The notes: a model not told the origin generated them from the letters alone. A DNA stretch of 64,000 bases from Erythrophleum ivorense (GCA_026724425.1 JAIUCV010000118.1:186001-250000), one strand, 5' to 3'. Positions 10,707-23,075 are shown, counted from the stretch's first letter. Numbers and translations are program-made.

Positions 10707-10756
10707 TGGGATTCTTTGAATCTCATCCCCTCCTCTCCAATGATCTAACATGCTAG
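10707..10756 (+). promoter_or_regulatory. Hairpin plus 3' splice-site-like motif
   Basis: TGGGATTCTTTGAATCTCA (10707-10725) folds into an 8-bp stem (one G-U) with a 3-nt loop. CCCCTCCTCTCC follows, then CTAAC (branch-point-like, 10745-10749) and CTAG/GTGG with AG at 10755-10756. With the donor at 9194 this would define a 1562-nt intron. The same architecture is seen in families 2, 3 and 4. Confidence 0.65.
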
Positions 10757-12171
10757 GTGGGCCAAGCATTTATGGTGAAGGGAGCCAACAACCATAAAGA
10801 GCAAGGAGTGACAGACTTATGTAGTATTTTGCCTATTTTGAAACCATAATGATGGTTCATAGTGTATATGATGTTGTATATGTACCATGAACCTTGAGAC
10901 ATGTGTAAATATATTATTATGTGATGTCTAGATGTATGAAAATGATATATGATCATGTAAGGCCAAAGTGTGCAATATGGAACTTTGATGAATGTATGCA
11001 TAAGTGTGGGTTGAATGGCCAAAATGAGAAGCATGAGGTTTGGGACCATTTGGATAGCTTACACAAGTCTCAAATGTGCTTTTAGACTTGCCCAAAAGGT
11101 GCTACAACCAAGGGAAGGCTATTTGGCAAATTTGGTACCTCATATAGGCCAAATTTGACCATAATGGAACCCTATATCATTTTTTGGACAAATGAGTTTG
11201 TCTTGCCCTGAAACTTGGCATGCAATTAGGTCTCATTAAGAGCTTTTCGGGAAGCTAAAGATCATAATTTTCTGAGAGCTAGAGAATATTTGATGAATTT
11301 TCAAAGTTGGATTTTTTTGTGGATTCTGGCATGGGTACTGTTCATGATGGCAGTTTTGAATTCTGTGTCACCCGATGGCCAAATAGTGTCCAATGCTTAT
11401 GAAATTTTACATGCATAAACTATAGGTCATAAGCTTTCTGTGGCCGCCAAGATCACCTCAATTGGAGGTCTGAGCAGTGTGTTATGCATGTTTGAAGTTT
11501 ACTGTCAGTATCAATAGCGCCCCATGAGTCCAGTTACTGTTCCATAGGGTCCGGCTAACTAAATGTATCTGTTTCATTCTGGAATTATTTTTAGTATCAA
11601 GTTAACATTTTTATCTTTCTAGAATGATCGAATTTGTATGATGATTTTTATAGAATTAGTTATGAATTTCAGAAATTTGTATCAGTAAATTGAACAACAG
11701 CCCAGGCAGCCAGTAACTCTGTAGCTTTTTGGATGTCAAACGTCTTGTGTGATGAATGTTATGACCTAGGCGTATTTTTAGTGTGAATTAGACATCCTAA
11801 GATTTCCAGAATGACCAAGATTGCATGTTTTTGATTTTTTTAGATTTAGTTATGATTTTCCAAATTTTGTGACAGAAAAGAGGAAAATCCTAGCCAAAAA
11901 TGCAAACACGGATTTCATATGCTCCTTTGCTTTCCATGAGTTGTAGGCCAAATTTGATGATGGAAATGAGTTATATTCATGTGTTTAAGTATGAGAACAT
12001 GATAGATGCTTTCATATGGCCTACGGGACTCTGAAAGAAAAATTTTACCTGTAGAGAAATGCATTTTTATTCATAACTCCCTATGCTACTATATTGTTTT
12101 CATAGAATAAACATAAGATGAGGCATGGGAATTGTATGAATTGAGTCTTAGAAGTATGGTATTACATTTAT

Positions 12172-12183
12172 TGGTATCAAAGC
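12172..12183 (+). other. Primer-binding site, tRNA-iMet type
   Basis: TGGTATCAAAGC begins 5 nt after the 5' LTR. It differs by one base from TGGTATCAGAGC, the complement of the plant initiator tRNA-Met 3' end. Confidence 0.9.
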
Positions 12184-15100
12184 AAAGTTCCAAGATCTCT
12201 CGGATTGGATTTGGCTTGAGGAGGTAGCTATTGGGCTTGGGAAAAGGCTTGAATGAATATGTAAAAGTCTTAAATGAGGATGTTGGATGTATGAGGATAG
12301 GTTGTGGCTTTGTTCATAATGAGTAAGTTGTAGAATGGTCTTAGAATAGGTAGTGAACACCGAGAAAGAGTGGCCTCTAGAGTAGCTTGAGCAGAGCTAA
12401 GCTTGAGTGGAGCTAAGGGATCCAACGGCTAGAGCTTGATGAGATATGATAGCTCGCCAGGATCAGTGGCAAGCCCTAGACATAAACGATGAGAAATCAT
12501 TTTGTTAATATAAAAAGGCTTGCTAGAGAAAGTATATGAGGCCTAATCCTCCCTGGTAGTCATACTCAAGCCATTTTGAGATGTCTCACTTAATGCAGAG
12601 ACAAGTAGGATGCAGCGCGGTATGAAATGAGACTACAGCTGCACAAGACTAGTTTAGAGGGGAAGTGAGAAAAAGAGTCACCCCCTAGCCACAATACCCA
12701 AATGTCTAGGTGAGTTTTAGAGCCCAAAAGATTAATTCCCTCAGGCCAGGAGTTTGAGTTACAAGCTACACCCTAGAGCTCGATAGCCCTAAGATGACAA
12801 TTAGTTATGCATAAGTGAAGCAAGAGATAGAATCCTCTAGTTTGATGATGGGCTAGATATAGAGACAATGAGGCTCGGGTTGGTAGCTAAAGATGAAAGT
12901 CCAATCCCTAGAAAAGTAAGCCAATTAGAGGCCGTTAGCCACAATCAATTATTCCATAGAAATAGCGAGGCAATCCAGAGAATTCCTCGTCACGGCCAAT
13001 TAAGAAGTTAGCTGCAACCAATACTTAAATAGAAGAACTAGAGTGAACTTGAGGCTGATTAGCTGCGGCGAATGATGTGCTAGCCAAAGCAAATGGCACC
13101 ATGAATGCCTTATTGGTCATATTCAGGCCAATTTGAGAAAGGAGTTGATAAGGGGTCAGATAACCCATAGAGAGTGGGAACCCCTAGTACAAATAGAGAA
13201 AAGAGTAATGAATGATTACAAAAGTGTAGTAAGAAATCCGTGGGCCTAATAAATGAGACTGAGGAAAGAACTCAACACAGAAAAAGTTAAACACAGGGAT
13301 GATGAGGTTATTGAGAGTCGCTTTTAAGGCGTTGACTCCAACCTAAGATGCTACCCTGTGAGACACTGGATGATAGAATGCTAGTGTAGCCTTGAAATAA
13401 TGTGAGATAAGGTTACTAGCAGTGAAGCACATAGTGAGTGACCTAGAAAGGTGTACCTCATAGGTAATACCTAGAAGTAAGTATGAGTAGCCAGTAATAG
13501 AGACTCAGAAGAGAATAAGAATAGTTAGTAAGCTACAGGTCCAATGAGATGGCTAGTCTAAGCTGAGTGTAAAGCCTAGAGGAGATAACCAGTAGCATCA
13601 TTCCAGGTGAGATATGTAAATGAAAAGCTCAATGAAAGTTCTCCCTGGATCAAGAAAGAAAGGATGAGATACCCTGAGTAAGGGAAACCACCCGGTAGTG
13701 GTCAGCAAATTTCCTAGATAGACCCCCTTGAGTCATAAAGGGAAGAGAGGAAGAGCTAAGAAACTAACTATAGAAAAGATGCCCCCGCTTTAGTCATGAT
13801 TAAATGAGTAAACTAAGCCCAGAAAGATAAACAGATAGGGGCGCGATAGTTAGTTAGACGAACTCCCTAATATGAGAATGATATAGGGTTAAGGCACGTG
13901 AGTGATTAGAGCACCCAGTAGAGCATAAGTTCTCAGTAAGATAGAATCCGGACATTGAGAGTACATGTTCTGGATTGGGTTAGTAAAACCCTAAAAATAA
14001 TATATTGTGCTCCGGGGATGAGACTAAAGAGGCTAAACAGAGAGAAAGCCCAGCTCTAATCCAGACATAGAAATAAGCTGAAATAAATAGTTAGTGCCTT
14101 AGTACCCTTAGGGAAGCTCAAGGAAGTTCAGGACCGCCTCAGAAGGTAAGTCTTGCATTATATAGAGAAAGAGTGTAAGCTGAGAGTGCCATAGAATGAA
14201 ATTCCTGGGATTATATGAAATAAAATCGTTCTTACCAAGGGATGGTCTAGCTAAGGACAGAGTAAGAGTATGAACGAAAATTTGACCACCTTGATGTTAC
14301 AGAGAGTAAATTAGTAGAGGAACCCGAGAAAATACAGGTGCTCTCAAGCATAAAGAAATTTGCACTGGCAACAGAAATAACTCGTAGTAGAACATCCTTT
14401 TACCTAAGTAAGAGGATAAGAAAGGTAGAAAGAGAAGACATAACAGTGTTCAAGCCGAGGACATATTAGATATGCAGTTAATGTACTTGAGTACTCAAGA
14501 AAACACACTTGTCCTTGGCATAGATGCCCTTCTAGCATGATACTGCCCGAAGTAAAAATAGTCGAGCAATGCAGAGAGGTCTCAGGATGTAGTAGATGAA
14601 GAATCCTACTTTCCATAAGCACTTTACGAAAATAGGGCAGATAAAAAAAAAGTAAGAGAGGGGTACTTTAAATTATTGGGAAACTTGCAATATACAAGCG
14701 ATAATGGCCTTGAGCTCAGGCATGAGGCACTCGTGTATTAGTGTTTGATGTTATGGTTTGCTTGCAACAATGGTTACATGATATTAGGCCTGATCAACCT
14801 AATAGTAATGTAGCTTGAGTGCGTAGCAAATGATGACATCAATCACCAAAGTGTCCTGATAATCAAAGGGTATCCTAGTTAACTAGATAATGAGATGAGG
14901 TAGAAAAGGAAGGTAAAGGGATTCCAGTGATATCATAATAGTAAGAAAAACATGTAAAAGGGAATCCCTAGTAGAAAATGTTCAGATTCAATATGAATAG
15001 CCTGAGTCCCTTATAGTATATGTAAATGAAATGAATAGGGACTAGTGTATAATCTCTCTCCTACAGAGATGTTCACCGCATTCAGTGTGTGAGATACCCT

Positions 15101-15445
15101 AGTGCCAAGGCACTTAAAAGTAAAACATGGGCATAGTGAGAACTGCAGGATATGAGAGGAGGGCTAAAATGAGTATAAGTAAGTCAATAGAGTAAGAAAA
15201 AAAAAGCCCAAGTAAAAAAGGGCTGAAGTGGGAATCTGAAGATCCTATGAGGAGCGATGAGTGAAAATTAAAATGCTCCCTAGTATCAGTATAACGGGAT
15301 CCTAGAAAATTAGATGATACAGAACCCACTTTGCACGAAGAGCATGATGTACCTCTGAGTTTAGCCTCAACTATTATGAGTGATGGTTACCGGACTTGGT
15401 GAGCATATATTTTACTATCAGATACATTAATCTTAGGCTTTGACG

Positions 15446-15566
15446 TCTCCCAGAGATGGATCGCAGTAGATCCTATTAGATACAGATGGTTGCAGTAGAC
15501 CCTAGCAGGACTCTGAGAGGTCACAGAAGACCTAGGGGTCACAGTAGATCCCACAGAGTTATAAAG
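15446..15566 (+). repeat. GTAGAYCC-rich segment in non-coding internal region
   Basis: Repeated variants of GCAGTAGACCCTAGCAG and GTCACAGTAGATCCCACAG occur in about 120 bp. The same block is present at about 24966-25075 and 52325-52435 in the other elements, keeping the repeated motif while neighbouring bases vary. No protein frame explains it. Confidence 0.6.
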
Positions 15567-16721
15567 AGCCCTAGCCACATCATGATAGATCTCTAGTAGA
15601 GATGATAGCCTGAGATAGTTTTACAGAGTAGTTAGTCTTAGAGACCAGTACAGTTTTAGCTAACTTTTGTCTCAGAGGCTACAGACCTCCTAAGTCTAGT
15701 AGACCGTTGCCACAGAGAATGAAGGCTTTACTCAAATAGTTGGACCACTGACTAGCTCTTTCTAGAGATAAGCATAGAGCATAGGATGAGGAAAACAAGA
15801 AATTAGCTTTCCAGAGTTAGAGCCAGATGAACCACTACCTAGCAGACAATAACCTTGACCGAGGGATAGAGAGATCCCCGCATGCTAGTTTAAGTATTCA
15901 GAAAGGGGTTAGGTACAGTTTGTACATGAGGTAAGTGGTACAGTACATCTCTAGTAAGCAAACCTGTGAGACTAGCTAGCATCCCATCAGAGCCCAGCAG
16001 TAGTCAGTGGTAGTAGCTCTTCGGTGCTAGTATGAGATATATATGTTAGGCCTATCAGTGTTGAAATAAGGGACTATATAATGCCACTATAAGTGAGTAA
16101 AGAAAGTGAGAAAAGTTCCAGCCTATAGAGACAGATGTAATAGTAAACAGAGAAATTGAGATCATTAAAAGTAGAAACTCCTCAAAGAAGTTGTAATCCC
16201 AGTAAGTAACTAAGATATAAGGCCTATGACAGAAAGAAATGTGAATTGTAATCATGGGATGAGCTAGTAAGAAAGAACGTAAAGATAAACAGTGGACGGA
16301 ACATGTAAATGAGCAAACAGACAGAAACCTCTGATGGCTCTAATGATTAGAAAAGATAATGAGATATTATGAGAAGCCATTCAGAGAGGATCCGGCAGAC
16401 GTGATATGAAATAAGTTACCTCCCGATATGTGTAAATGAGTCCACTAAAAGAAATGTTAATACTATGAATAAGTTAACATTAACTCGACATGATTAGTAA
16501 GCTCTCCTAAGATAGGCCTCCAGAGTCAGAAATTCTTTTCCCTTATGAAAAGAACTAGCTAGTATTTGAGAGCAATAGAGCCCTTACTAAGAGCTAGTGA
16601 TAAAAGTTCCCTGGCTAAGAGAAAATTCGAAAGAATGAAATCGCTGAGAAAACGTATAGAGCCAGGAAGAAGGGAAAGAAAAGAACAGTTAGTCAGAAAA
16701 GAGTAAGAGAAAGTGCACCCT

Positions 16722-16759
16722 AAATTTCGAGGATGAAATTTTTTTAAGGGAGGGAGAAA
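16722..16759 (+). other. Tekay-type 3' signature and polypurine tract
   Basis: The inverted repeat AAATTTCGAGGATGAAATTT (16722-16741) is followed by AAGGGAGGGAGAAA (16746-16759), directly abutting the 3' LTR at 16760. In autonomous Del/Tekay elements a matching sequence ends the polyprotein. Here it is kept without any upstream coding sequence. The purine tract would prime plus-strand synthesis. Confidence 0.9.
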
Positions 16760-16885
16760 TGTAATATCCGATTCTTTGAAAATGAGAGATTATGATATGC
16801 AACCATTAGAATGTATATTGAGCATGAAGTATGGCAGCGGACCAAGTTAATTTATGGGCTAAAATAAGATTTTGTCACCGGGGTC

Positions 16886-16948
16886 AAAGATCTTGTCGGC
16901 AAGATCCTGTAGTCTGTAGTGCAATTTCCAAGACCTTGTCGACAAGGT
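16886..16948 (+). promoter_or_regulatory. Palindrome cluster, 3' LTR copy
   Basis: ACCTTGTCGACAAGGT is a perfect 16-bp palindrome at 16933-16948. The upstream partner AGATCTTGTCGGCAAGATCC has one central mismatch that breaks the symmetry seen at 8635-8656 in the 5' LTR. So in each LTR a different member of the pair is the better palindrome. Confidence 0.85.
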
Positions 16949-18990
16949 TCTCATCAGCAAGTACAAGGTTTTCGCCAGCAAGTACAAGGTTTTGTGTTAA
17001 AATTTGTGTGGTCTAGAATTGAGTATGGAGGGCTTTTTAAACCAAATTTTTGAGTTCTCCGAGGTTCTCAGAGGCCCTGAAAACTATGGGAAGCTCCAGG
17101 ACAGTTAAATCCCCTCCGGTGGACGTTTTCCAACATGAGTGTGCCCGAACTTTGACAGGTCCATCCAGAAAGGTTTTAGCTCTGATTTGAGTGATTCCAA
17201 GGCCATTTTTCTTAATTGGGAACCTAAATTTTATAATAGAAAATACGGTTCTCAAAAAGGACCTAAAACGAAGGAGAAACAAAAATGCAAAGTATGAAGG
17301 GCGCAAGCGAAATTTTTGAAATGTCACTTTTCTCTACCTATATATATGTGGTACCTCACATTTGCCCTCATTTAACTTTAGAAAATTTAGCCCCAAACCA
17401 GAAGCAAAACCCTAAGGGAGAGGTGCCCAAGAGAGGAAGAAGAAGGAGGAAGAAATCCAAGCTTAAGGTATGCTTTCATGATGTTTTTCCTTACTTTTCT
17501 TCATCTCCACCACCTCTCCTTCATTCTCCTTTCTTTCCTTGGATTAAAATGATGTCTAGAAATCTGATTCAAGGGAGATATTCAAGGGAAAGTTCGGATT
17601 TAAAGAGAGGAGCTTGGAGAAATCAAGATTCAAGCCAAACTAAGCAAGAAAACAAGGTAAAAATGCATCCTATGGTTGATACCCTCCATGGCCCTTCTTC
17701 TCCATTTTGCCTCACATGTGTTCTGCCCTAGGGAGTTAAATTTCAAGCCCAACCAAGCATGATGTATTTAATGGAGAGATATAAGAATATGCAAAGAAAA
17801 CCAAGAAAGAGGCATTAGAAATCAAGATACAAAATCTAGGGTTTTAAGTGCACCTTTCAATTTCTGAAATTGTATGATGATTCCTAGGTCTAAGTAAGAG
17901 TTTAAATGAGTTCTTGAGACATCTAAGATGCTCCCCATAAGCTTCTTCCTTCAAGCAAACCAAGAGAACTCCAAGAAGCCCAAAGGAAGCCTATGTCTCA
18001 GCCTAGGCTTGTTTGTATAGCTAGGGAGAGTTTTAAATTTTTCTAAAGCCATTCTTGAGTCATATTTGATGAATGAAAATGAGGGGAGGCCTTGAAAAAA
18101 ATTTAGAACTCATAGAAAGTGATTTGGTGCCTTAGGTTCCATATTATGACCTAAAGAAGCAACATGATGTTAGGTTCTTTGTTTTAATTGTGTGATGACT
18201 CCAAGAGGCTTAAAAGGAGCCAAGAATCATATTTGAGAGGAAAGAATGGAGCCTAGAAATTGTTTGAGGAGTGTTGCTTCATTAGGTGCATTTATGGATC
18301 ATAATGGAGCCTATAGAGCAATCTAGTATCTAAGCAAGTTGTATGACCTTAGAGTTTGTTTCATGAACCTAATTGGCTCCCATAAATTGTATCTAGGACA
18401 AGAGAAACCATCTCCACCAAATTGTGGGTGTGTGGCTGAAAGAGGAGGCTTGAAAGCTAAGGAAAAAGTGTGTGCTTGTATACAAGGTAGCTCCTCCACC
18501 TTCTCTCATGCATGAATATGTGTCTAGCTTGTTTTGGAATGTATGTATATGTATTTTCAAACTTTGGAAAGTATGCTAGCATGCCTTTACATGTCATGAT
18601 CCTTGATGCCATGTTATGTTTTAAATGAATCCATGATATTTGTATAAGTTTGCTTGAATGAGGAGAGGCCAAGAACTCTTCCCTTGGGAGAGGATGAGCT
18701 AAGAACCTTCGAGCTTGGTTGAGACAAAATAAAGAGTCTCCCAAACGCAAAGTGGGCTCCTAAGAGTATGGTTGAGTCCAAAATGCTTATGAATGGGTGA
18801 GGCAAGTCTAAAATCCATGAGGAGAAGTGTGAGGCCATTCCAAATACTTGGTGAGCTCTTGAATGATTTGTATGAGTTGTTCACATGCCAAGTTTGCTTT
18901 AAAATGTCCATAGCTTTTATTTCCTCCATGCATGCATTTGTAAAGCTTGCTTTGCATATATTATGTGTGATTGAATGGAAGATGAGCTAT

Positions 18991-19040
18991 TGGGATTCTT
19001 TGAATCTCATCCCCTCCTCTCCAATGATCTAACATGCTAG
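18991..19040 (+). promoter_or_regulatory. Hairpin plus 3' splice-site-like motif, 3' LTR
   Basis: TGGGATTCTTTGAATCTCA at 18991-19009, the pyrimidine run CCCCTCCTCTCC, CTAAC at 19029-19033, then CTAG/GTGG with AG at 19039-19040. Paired with the donor at 17467 it predicts a 1573-nt intron. Confidence 0.65.
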
Positions 19041-20457
19041 GTGGACCAAGCACTTATGGTGAAGGGAGCCAACAACCATAAAGAGCAAGGAGTGATAAGC
19101 TTATGTAGTATTTTGCCTATTTTGGAACCATAATGATGGTTCATAGTGTATATGATGTTGTATATGTACCATGAACCTTGAGACATGTGTAAATATATTA
19201 TTTTGTGATGTTTAGATGTATGAAAATGATATATGATCATGTAAGGCCAAAGTGTGCAATATGGAACTTTGATGAATGTATGCATAAGTGTGGGTTGAAT
19301 GGCCAAAATGAGAAGCATGAGGTTTGAGACCATTTGGATAGCTTACACAAGTCTCAAATGTGCTTTTAGACTTGCCCAAAAGGTGCCACAACCAAGGGAA
19401 GGCCATTTGGCAAATTTGGTACCTCATATGGAGCCAAATTTGACCATAATGGATCCCTATATGACTTTTTGGCCAAGTGAGTTAGTCTTGCCCTAAAACT
19501 TGGCATGCAATTAGGTCTCATTAAGATCTTTTTGGGAAGCTAAAGATCATAATTTTCTAAGATTGAGAGAATATTTGATGAATTTTCAAAGTTGGGATTT
19601 TTTGTGGATTCTGGTATGGGTATTGTTCATGCTGGCAGTTTTGAATTCTATGTCACCCGATGGCCAAATGGTGTCCAATGCTTATGAAATTTTACATTCA
19701 TAAACTAGAGGTCATAAGCTTTCTGTATCCACCAAGATCACCTCAATTGGAGGTCTGAGAAGTGAGTTATGCATGTTTGAATTTAACTGTCAGTATCAGT
19801 AGTGCCCCATGAGTCCGGTTACTGTTCCATAGGGTCCAGCTGACTAAACGTATTTGTTTCATTCTAGAATATTTTTATATCAAGTTAACATTTTTAGATT
19901 TCTAGAATGATTGAATGTGTGTGATTTCAATTTTTATAGAATTAGTTATGAATTTCAAAAATTTGTATCAGTAAACTGAACAACAGCCCAGGCAGCCAGC
20001 AACTCTGTAGATTTGTGGATGTCAAACGTCCTTTGTGATGAATTTTATGACTTGGGCATATTTTTAGTGTGAAGTAGACATCCTGAGGTTTCCAGAATGA
20101 CTAAGATTGCATGTTTTTTATTTTTTTATATTTAGTCATGATTTTCCAAAGTTTGTGACAAAAAAGAGGAAAATCCTAGCCGAAAATGCAAACACGGATT
20201 TCATATGCTCCTTTGCTTTCCACGAGTTGTAGGCCAAATTTGATGATGGAAATGAGTTATATTCATGTGTTTAAGTATGAGAACGTGATAGATGCTTTCA
20301 TGTGGCCTACAGGACTTCGAAAGAAAAATTTTACCTGTAGAAAAATGCATTTTTATTCATAACTCCCTATGCTACTATATTGTTTTCATAGAATAAACAT
20401 AAGATGAGGCATGGGAATTGTATGAATTAAGTCCTAGAAGTATGGCATTACAGTTAG

Positions 20458-20662
20458 TGGTGAGTAACTCTCCAAGAGGGAAAGCCCCACTTTAGTAATT
20501 ATTGTGATAGAGGAAAGGCGAGGAAGAGTTAAGAAACAAACACCTAGCAAAAGACACCCTCGCCTTAGTAGTGACTAAAGGAGAATTAATAGAGTAAGTA
20601 TAGTAAAGATAGTTAAGAAAGAGTTTAGTACTTTATCAGATGAGCTTCCCTAGCGTGAGACT
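20458..20662 (+). other. Non-coding internal region, piece 2
   Basis: A short bridge between two nested insertions. It matches 13700-13880 of the intact element (GAGGAAGAGTTAAGAAAC, CTCGCCTTAGT, GAGCTTCCCTA). It ends with AGACT (20658-20662), the target duplication of the next insertion. Confidence 0.85.
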
Positions 20663-22053
20663 TGTAACACCCTAAAATTAATTAAGGCGTTAATCATGGA
20701 TTTGGGTTAATTAAGAATAATTAATATGGAATAATTGGGTAAGTTAAGTGAATGGAAATTTTGAGAGATAAATTATTAATATGAGTTGAGAATTAATTGG
20801 GATAGAAACTTCATCTAGGCCTAAATTAATGTAAGAAGTCATGATAAGAGGCTAATGGAGGCCCAATAAGTTAGGTGTAGACCCAATCTGATTCAATGTG
20901 ATAGAGGCCCAAGATCCACCTTTTATAGGCTCTTATAAATGGCCCAATAAACCTTGTGTAGACCTAAAATAATAGAGTTCTTAAAACTAGGTTTGGCCCA
21001 AAGAAATTCTGCAGCCCAACATTTTAAAGCTGGCCCAACAAAGCTAAAATCTAAAGCCCATTTGGAGTTGGATCTTGGAGTAGCCCATAACCCATAGAAA
21101 AACCCAACTTAAACCCTAAAACAAACCTAGCCACCCCCTATTCTACAGAACCATAAGAGACACACACAAAATTCGGAGGTCCAAAGGAGAGGCTAGGGTT
21201 CTTGGCATGTTTCCACCTTTTCCCACTTCTAGAGTAAGATTCAGCCAAGGTAATAGTTATATAACTTAATCCTCTCATCTTCTTCTTTAATTTGACCCAA
21301 TTAATGTTCCAATTAAAGCACTTTCACCCACACCCAAAATCTAAAACTTGTCATTTGTTGTTTCCATGGTGAAATATCATAGGTTGAGGCTAAGGCTGAT
21401 ATTAGGTAAGTATAAACTCTTCTCCTTGAGGTATTTTTGCTAGTTTGAGACCCCAATGATTGGATTATAGTATAAGTATTAATTTTTCACGAATTTGCGT
21501 AGGATTTAGGGTTATATATTGAAGTTTCTAGTAGAGGACACCTCCATTCTGAATTTTGGGACTTTGTAGTGTGGGGAGGATTTTGTACCACTAGTGGCTT
21601 TTACAATTTGTCTACAAATGAGGTAACCGGGACTATATTAATTCCATGCATATATCTACTTTAATTTCATATTTGTTGTACATGAATGATTTGAAATGCT
21701 AAATGAATCGATTGGCTATCTATTGTATTGTGATTAGACTTTGTAAGTCCATGGTAGAGCTGTGGTGCTACTGCCACCCGTGCATGTACTTCGATCGAAC
21801 ATCGAGTTATGATTAAACCCCAGATGCACTGAGCCTTGGTTGTGCTCATTGGGGAGTGGGTGCCATGGACGGGCCTCTCCTGGTGTTATTAGCCTTTAAC
21901 ATGTGGAATTATGATTGCTAGTATGGGATGATAATTATAGTAGCCTAATCATTTCCTTTGTTTATATGACTGTTTTGATTCTGATGTTAATTTTGATTCA
22001 TGCATATATGTTAATTAAATTAGATATTATGAATGGAAATTTGCCTTGGTTAC

Positions 22054-22096
22054 TGAGATTCGCATCTCACCTCGTTTCATGTGATTATACTTTCAG
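22054..22096 (+). promoter_or_regulatory. Hairpin plus 3' splice-site-like motif, family 3
   Basis: TGAGATTCGCATCTCA (22054-22069) forms a 6-bp perfect stem. CCTCGTTTC follows, then TATACTTTCAG/GT with AG at 22095-22096. Preceded by TTAC as in family 2. With the donor after 21249 the predicted intron is 847 nt. Confidence 0.65.
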
Positions 22097-22719
22097 GTAA
22101 AGGCTCTTCGGGTAAGGATAAGGGGAAGCAAGTGGATAAAAGTCCATGAGCTCCAACCATGTGGGAAGAAGGCTATACTTAGGCTGACTTATTTAGTATA
22201 GATGCTAGATTTTGTATTCCTTTTTGTATAGCATCATCATGTAATCATGTTGCCAAGTGTAAGCTCTTATATTTTGATTACTTAGGATGTATTTATTAAG
22301 GAGTTAGGCCTCATCTTAGCTTGATATTGGATGTATGAACCCATGACACCTTATGTATGAATTTTACTGAATTTATTGTACGGTATACTATTGGAAATAT
22401 AATTATGTGATGTATTAGATATTGATATGAACCATTGATGTATGAAATCTCTAACGGAATGTATATCGAATGTTAATCATCAATAGTGCATGAATTATTG
22501 TTGTCATTAATCTATGAATTTGTTGACATGTGGTAATTGGACGAGTAGTAATTAGTACTAAAGTTTTGATTTGGTAATGGTAGAATAGCTGGGTAAATAA
22601 GGTGGATAAATACCATTAGAGTCATATAAAATGAAAGAAAGTGATCCTAGGGTGTTTCTAAGAAGAGAATTAGAGTGCATGGGACAAAATTTGGAAGATG
22701 TAGTAATGGGAGGGAGTCA

Positions 22720-23075
22720 CACCGCGGCTAGGAAGGCCTCGCCACGACCTGAAGAGTGACAGTGGTAAGGAATGTCGTGGCTTGAGGAATCTCATCACAG
22801 CTCAGTGCGAAAAAAATCGCCCAAAAGAGTGGTAGAATGAAACCTTATCGCGATGCATAATGTATCGCCGCGGCACTAGTCGAGGAAACTAAGTAAGAAG
22901 TGTCCAATAGCGAGCCTCATCGAGGCGCAAGAGTTTTCCGCTGAGGCGAGAATCGTAGGAATTTGAACAGTAGTCCCAGGAGGCATTTTTGCCGCGGTTC
23001 CACGTAGGCTGGCCGTGATGAAATTCACATAAATCAGCTAATGATTCCCGATAGTAACTTAGCCGCGGCACGGAA
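22720..23075 (+). promoter_or_regulatory. Palindrome cluster, core CCGCGG
   Basis: CCGCGG occurs at 22722-22727 and 22992-22997, and GCCGCGGC at 22867-22874 and 23062-23069, with related decayed pieces between (GTCGTGGC, CGCGATGC, TCATCGAGGCGC). The block is distinctly GC-richer than the rest of the LTR. Unlike the clusters in families 1, 2 and 4, it lies downstream of the hairpin. Confidence 0.7.

Larger units (their letters stand above)
8508..12166 (+). repeat. 5' LTR, family 1 (palindrome subtype)
   Basis: Layout from the left: TG start; palindrome module 8635-8693; TATATATA at 9066-9073; purine-rich leader about 9140-9190; AAG/GTATG donor-like site at 9194/9195; degenerate repeats about 10380-10570; hairpin 10707-10725; acceptor-like CTAG/GTGG at 10756; end TTACA at 12166. 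Only the first ~40 bp match the canonical family-1 start, after which the palindrome module replaces about 200 bp seen in other copies. Confidence 0.92.
12167..16759 (+). other. Non-coding internal region of the intact LARD
   Basis: The 4593 bp are stop-dense in all frames and carry no recognisable retroviral protein motif. The sequence order is nonetheless shared with the internal regions at 7066-29527 (split), 49307-53102, 63234-64000 and, reversed, 32785-35245. A conserved segment rich in GTAGAYCC lies at 15440-15560. The region ends with AAATTTCGAGGATGAAATTT (16722-16741) before the purine tract. It may hold packaging signals or an RNA function, but nothing in the sequence says which. Confidence 0.85.
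8508..20452 (+). mobile_element. Complete non-coding LTR retrotransposon (LARD)
   Basis: An 11.9-kb element with two long LTRs (8508-12166, 3659 bp; 16760-20452, 3693 bp), both TGTAATATC...TTACA, and a 4593-bp internal region. A perfect 5-bp target duplication GTTAG lies at 8503-8507 and 20453-20457. A primer-binding site follows the 5' LTR and a polypurine tract precedes the 3' LTR. The internal region has no recognisable gag, protease, RT, RNase H or integrase. This fits a large retrotransposon derivative mobilised in trans. The 3' end signature points to a Del/Tekay helper. The LTRs look highly similar but have point and small indel differences, so the insertion is not brand new. Confidence 0.95.
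16760..20452 (+). repeat. 3' LTR, family 1 (palindrome subtype)
   Basis: Partner of the LTR at 8508-12166. Palindromes: a mutated copy near 16886-16907 and a perfect 16-bp ACCTTGTCGACAAGGT at 16933-16948. TATATATA 17339-17346; donor-like AAG/GTATG at 17467/17468; hairpin 18991-19009; acceptor-like AG at 19039-19040; end TTACA at 20452. Compared with the 5' LTR it has an extra GCAAGTACAAGGTTTT unit near 16971-16994 and an insertion near 18730-18755. Confidence 0.92.
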
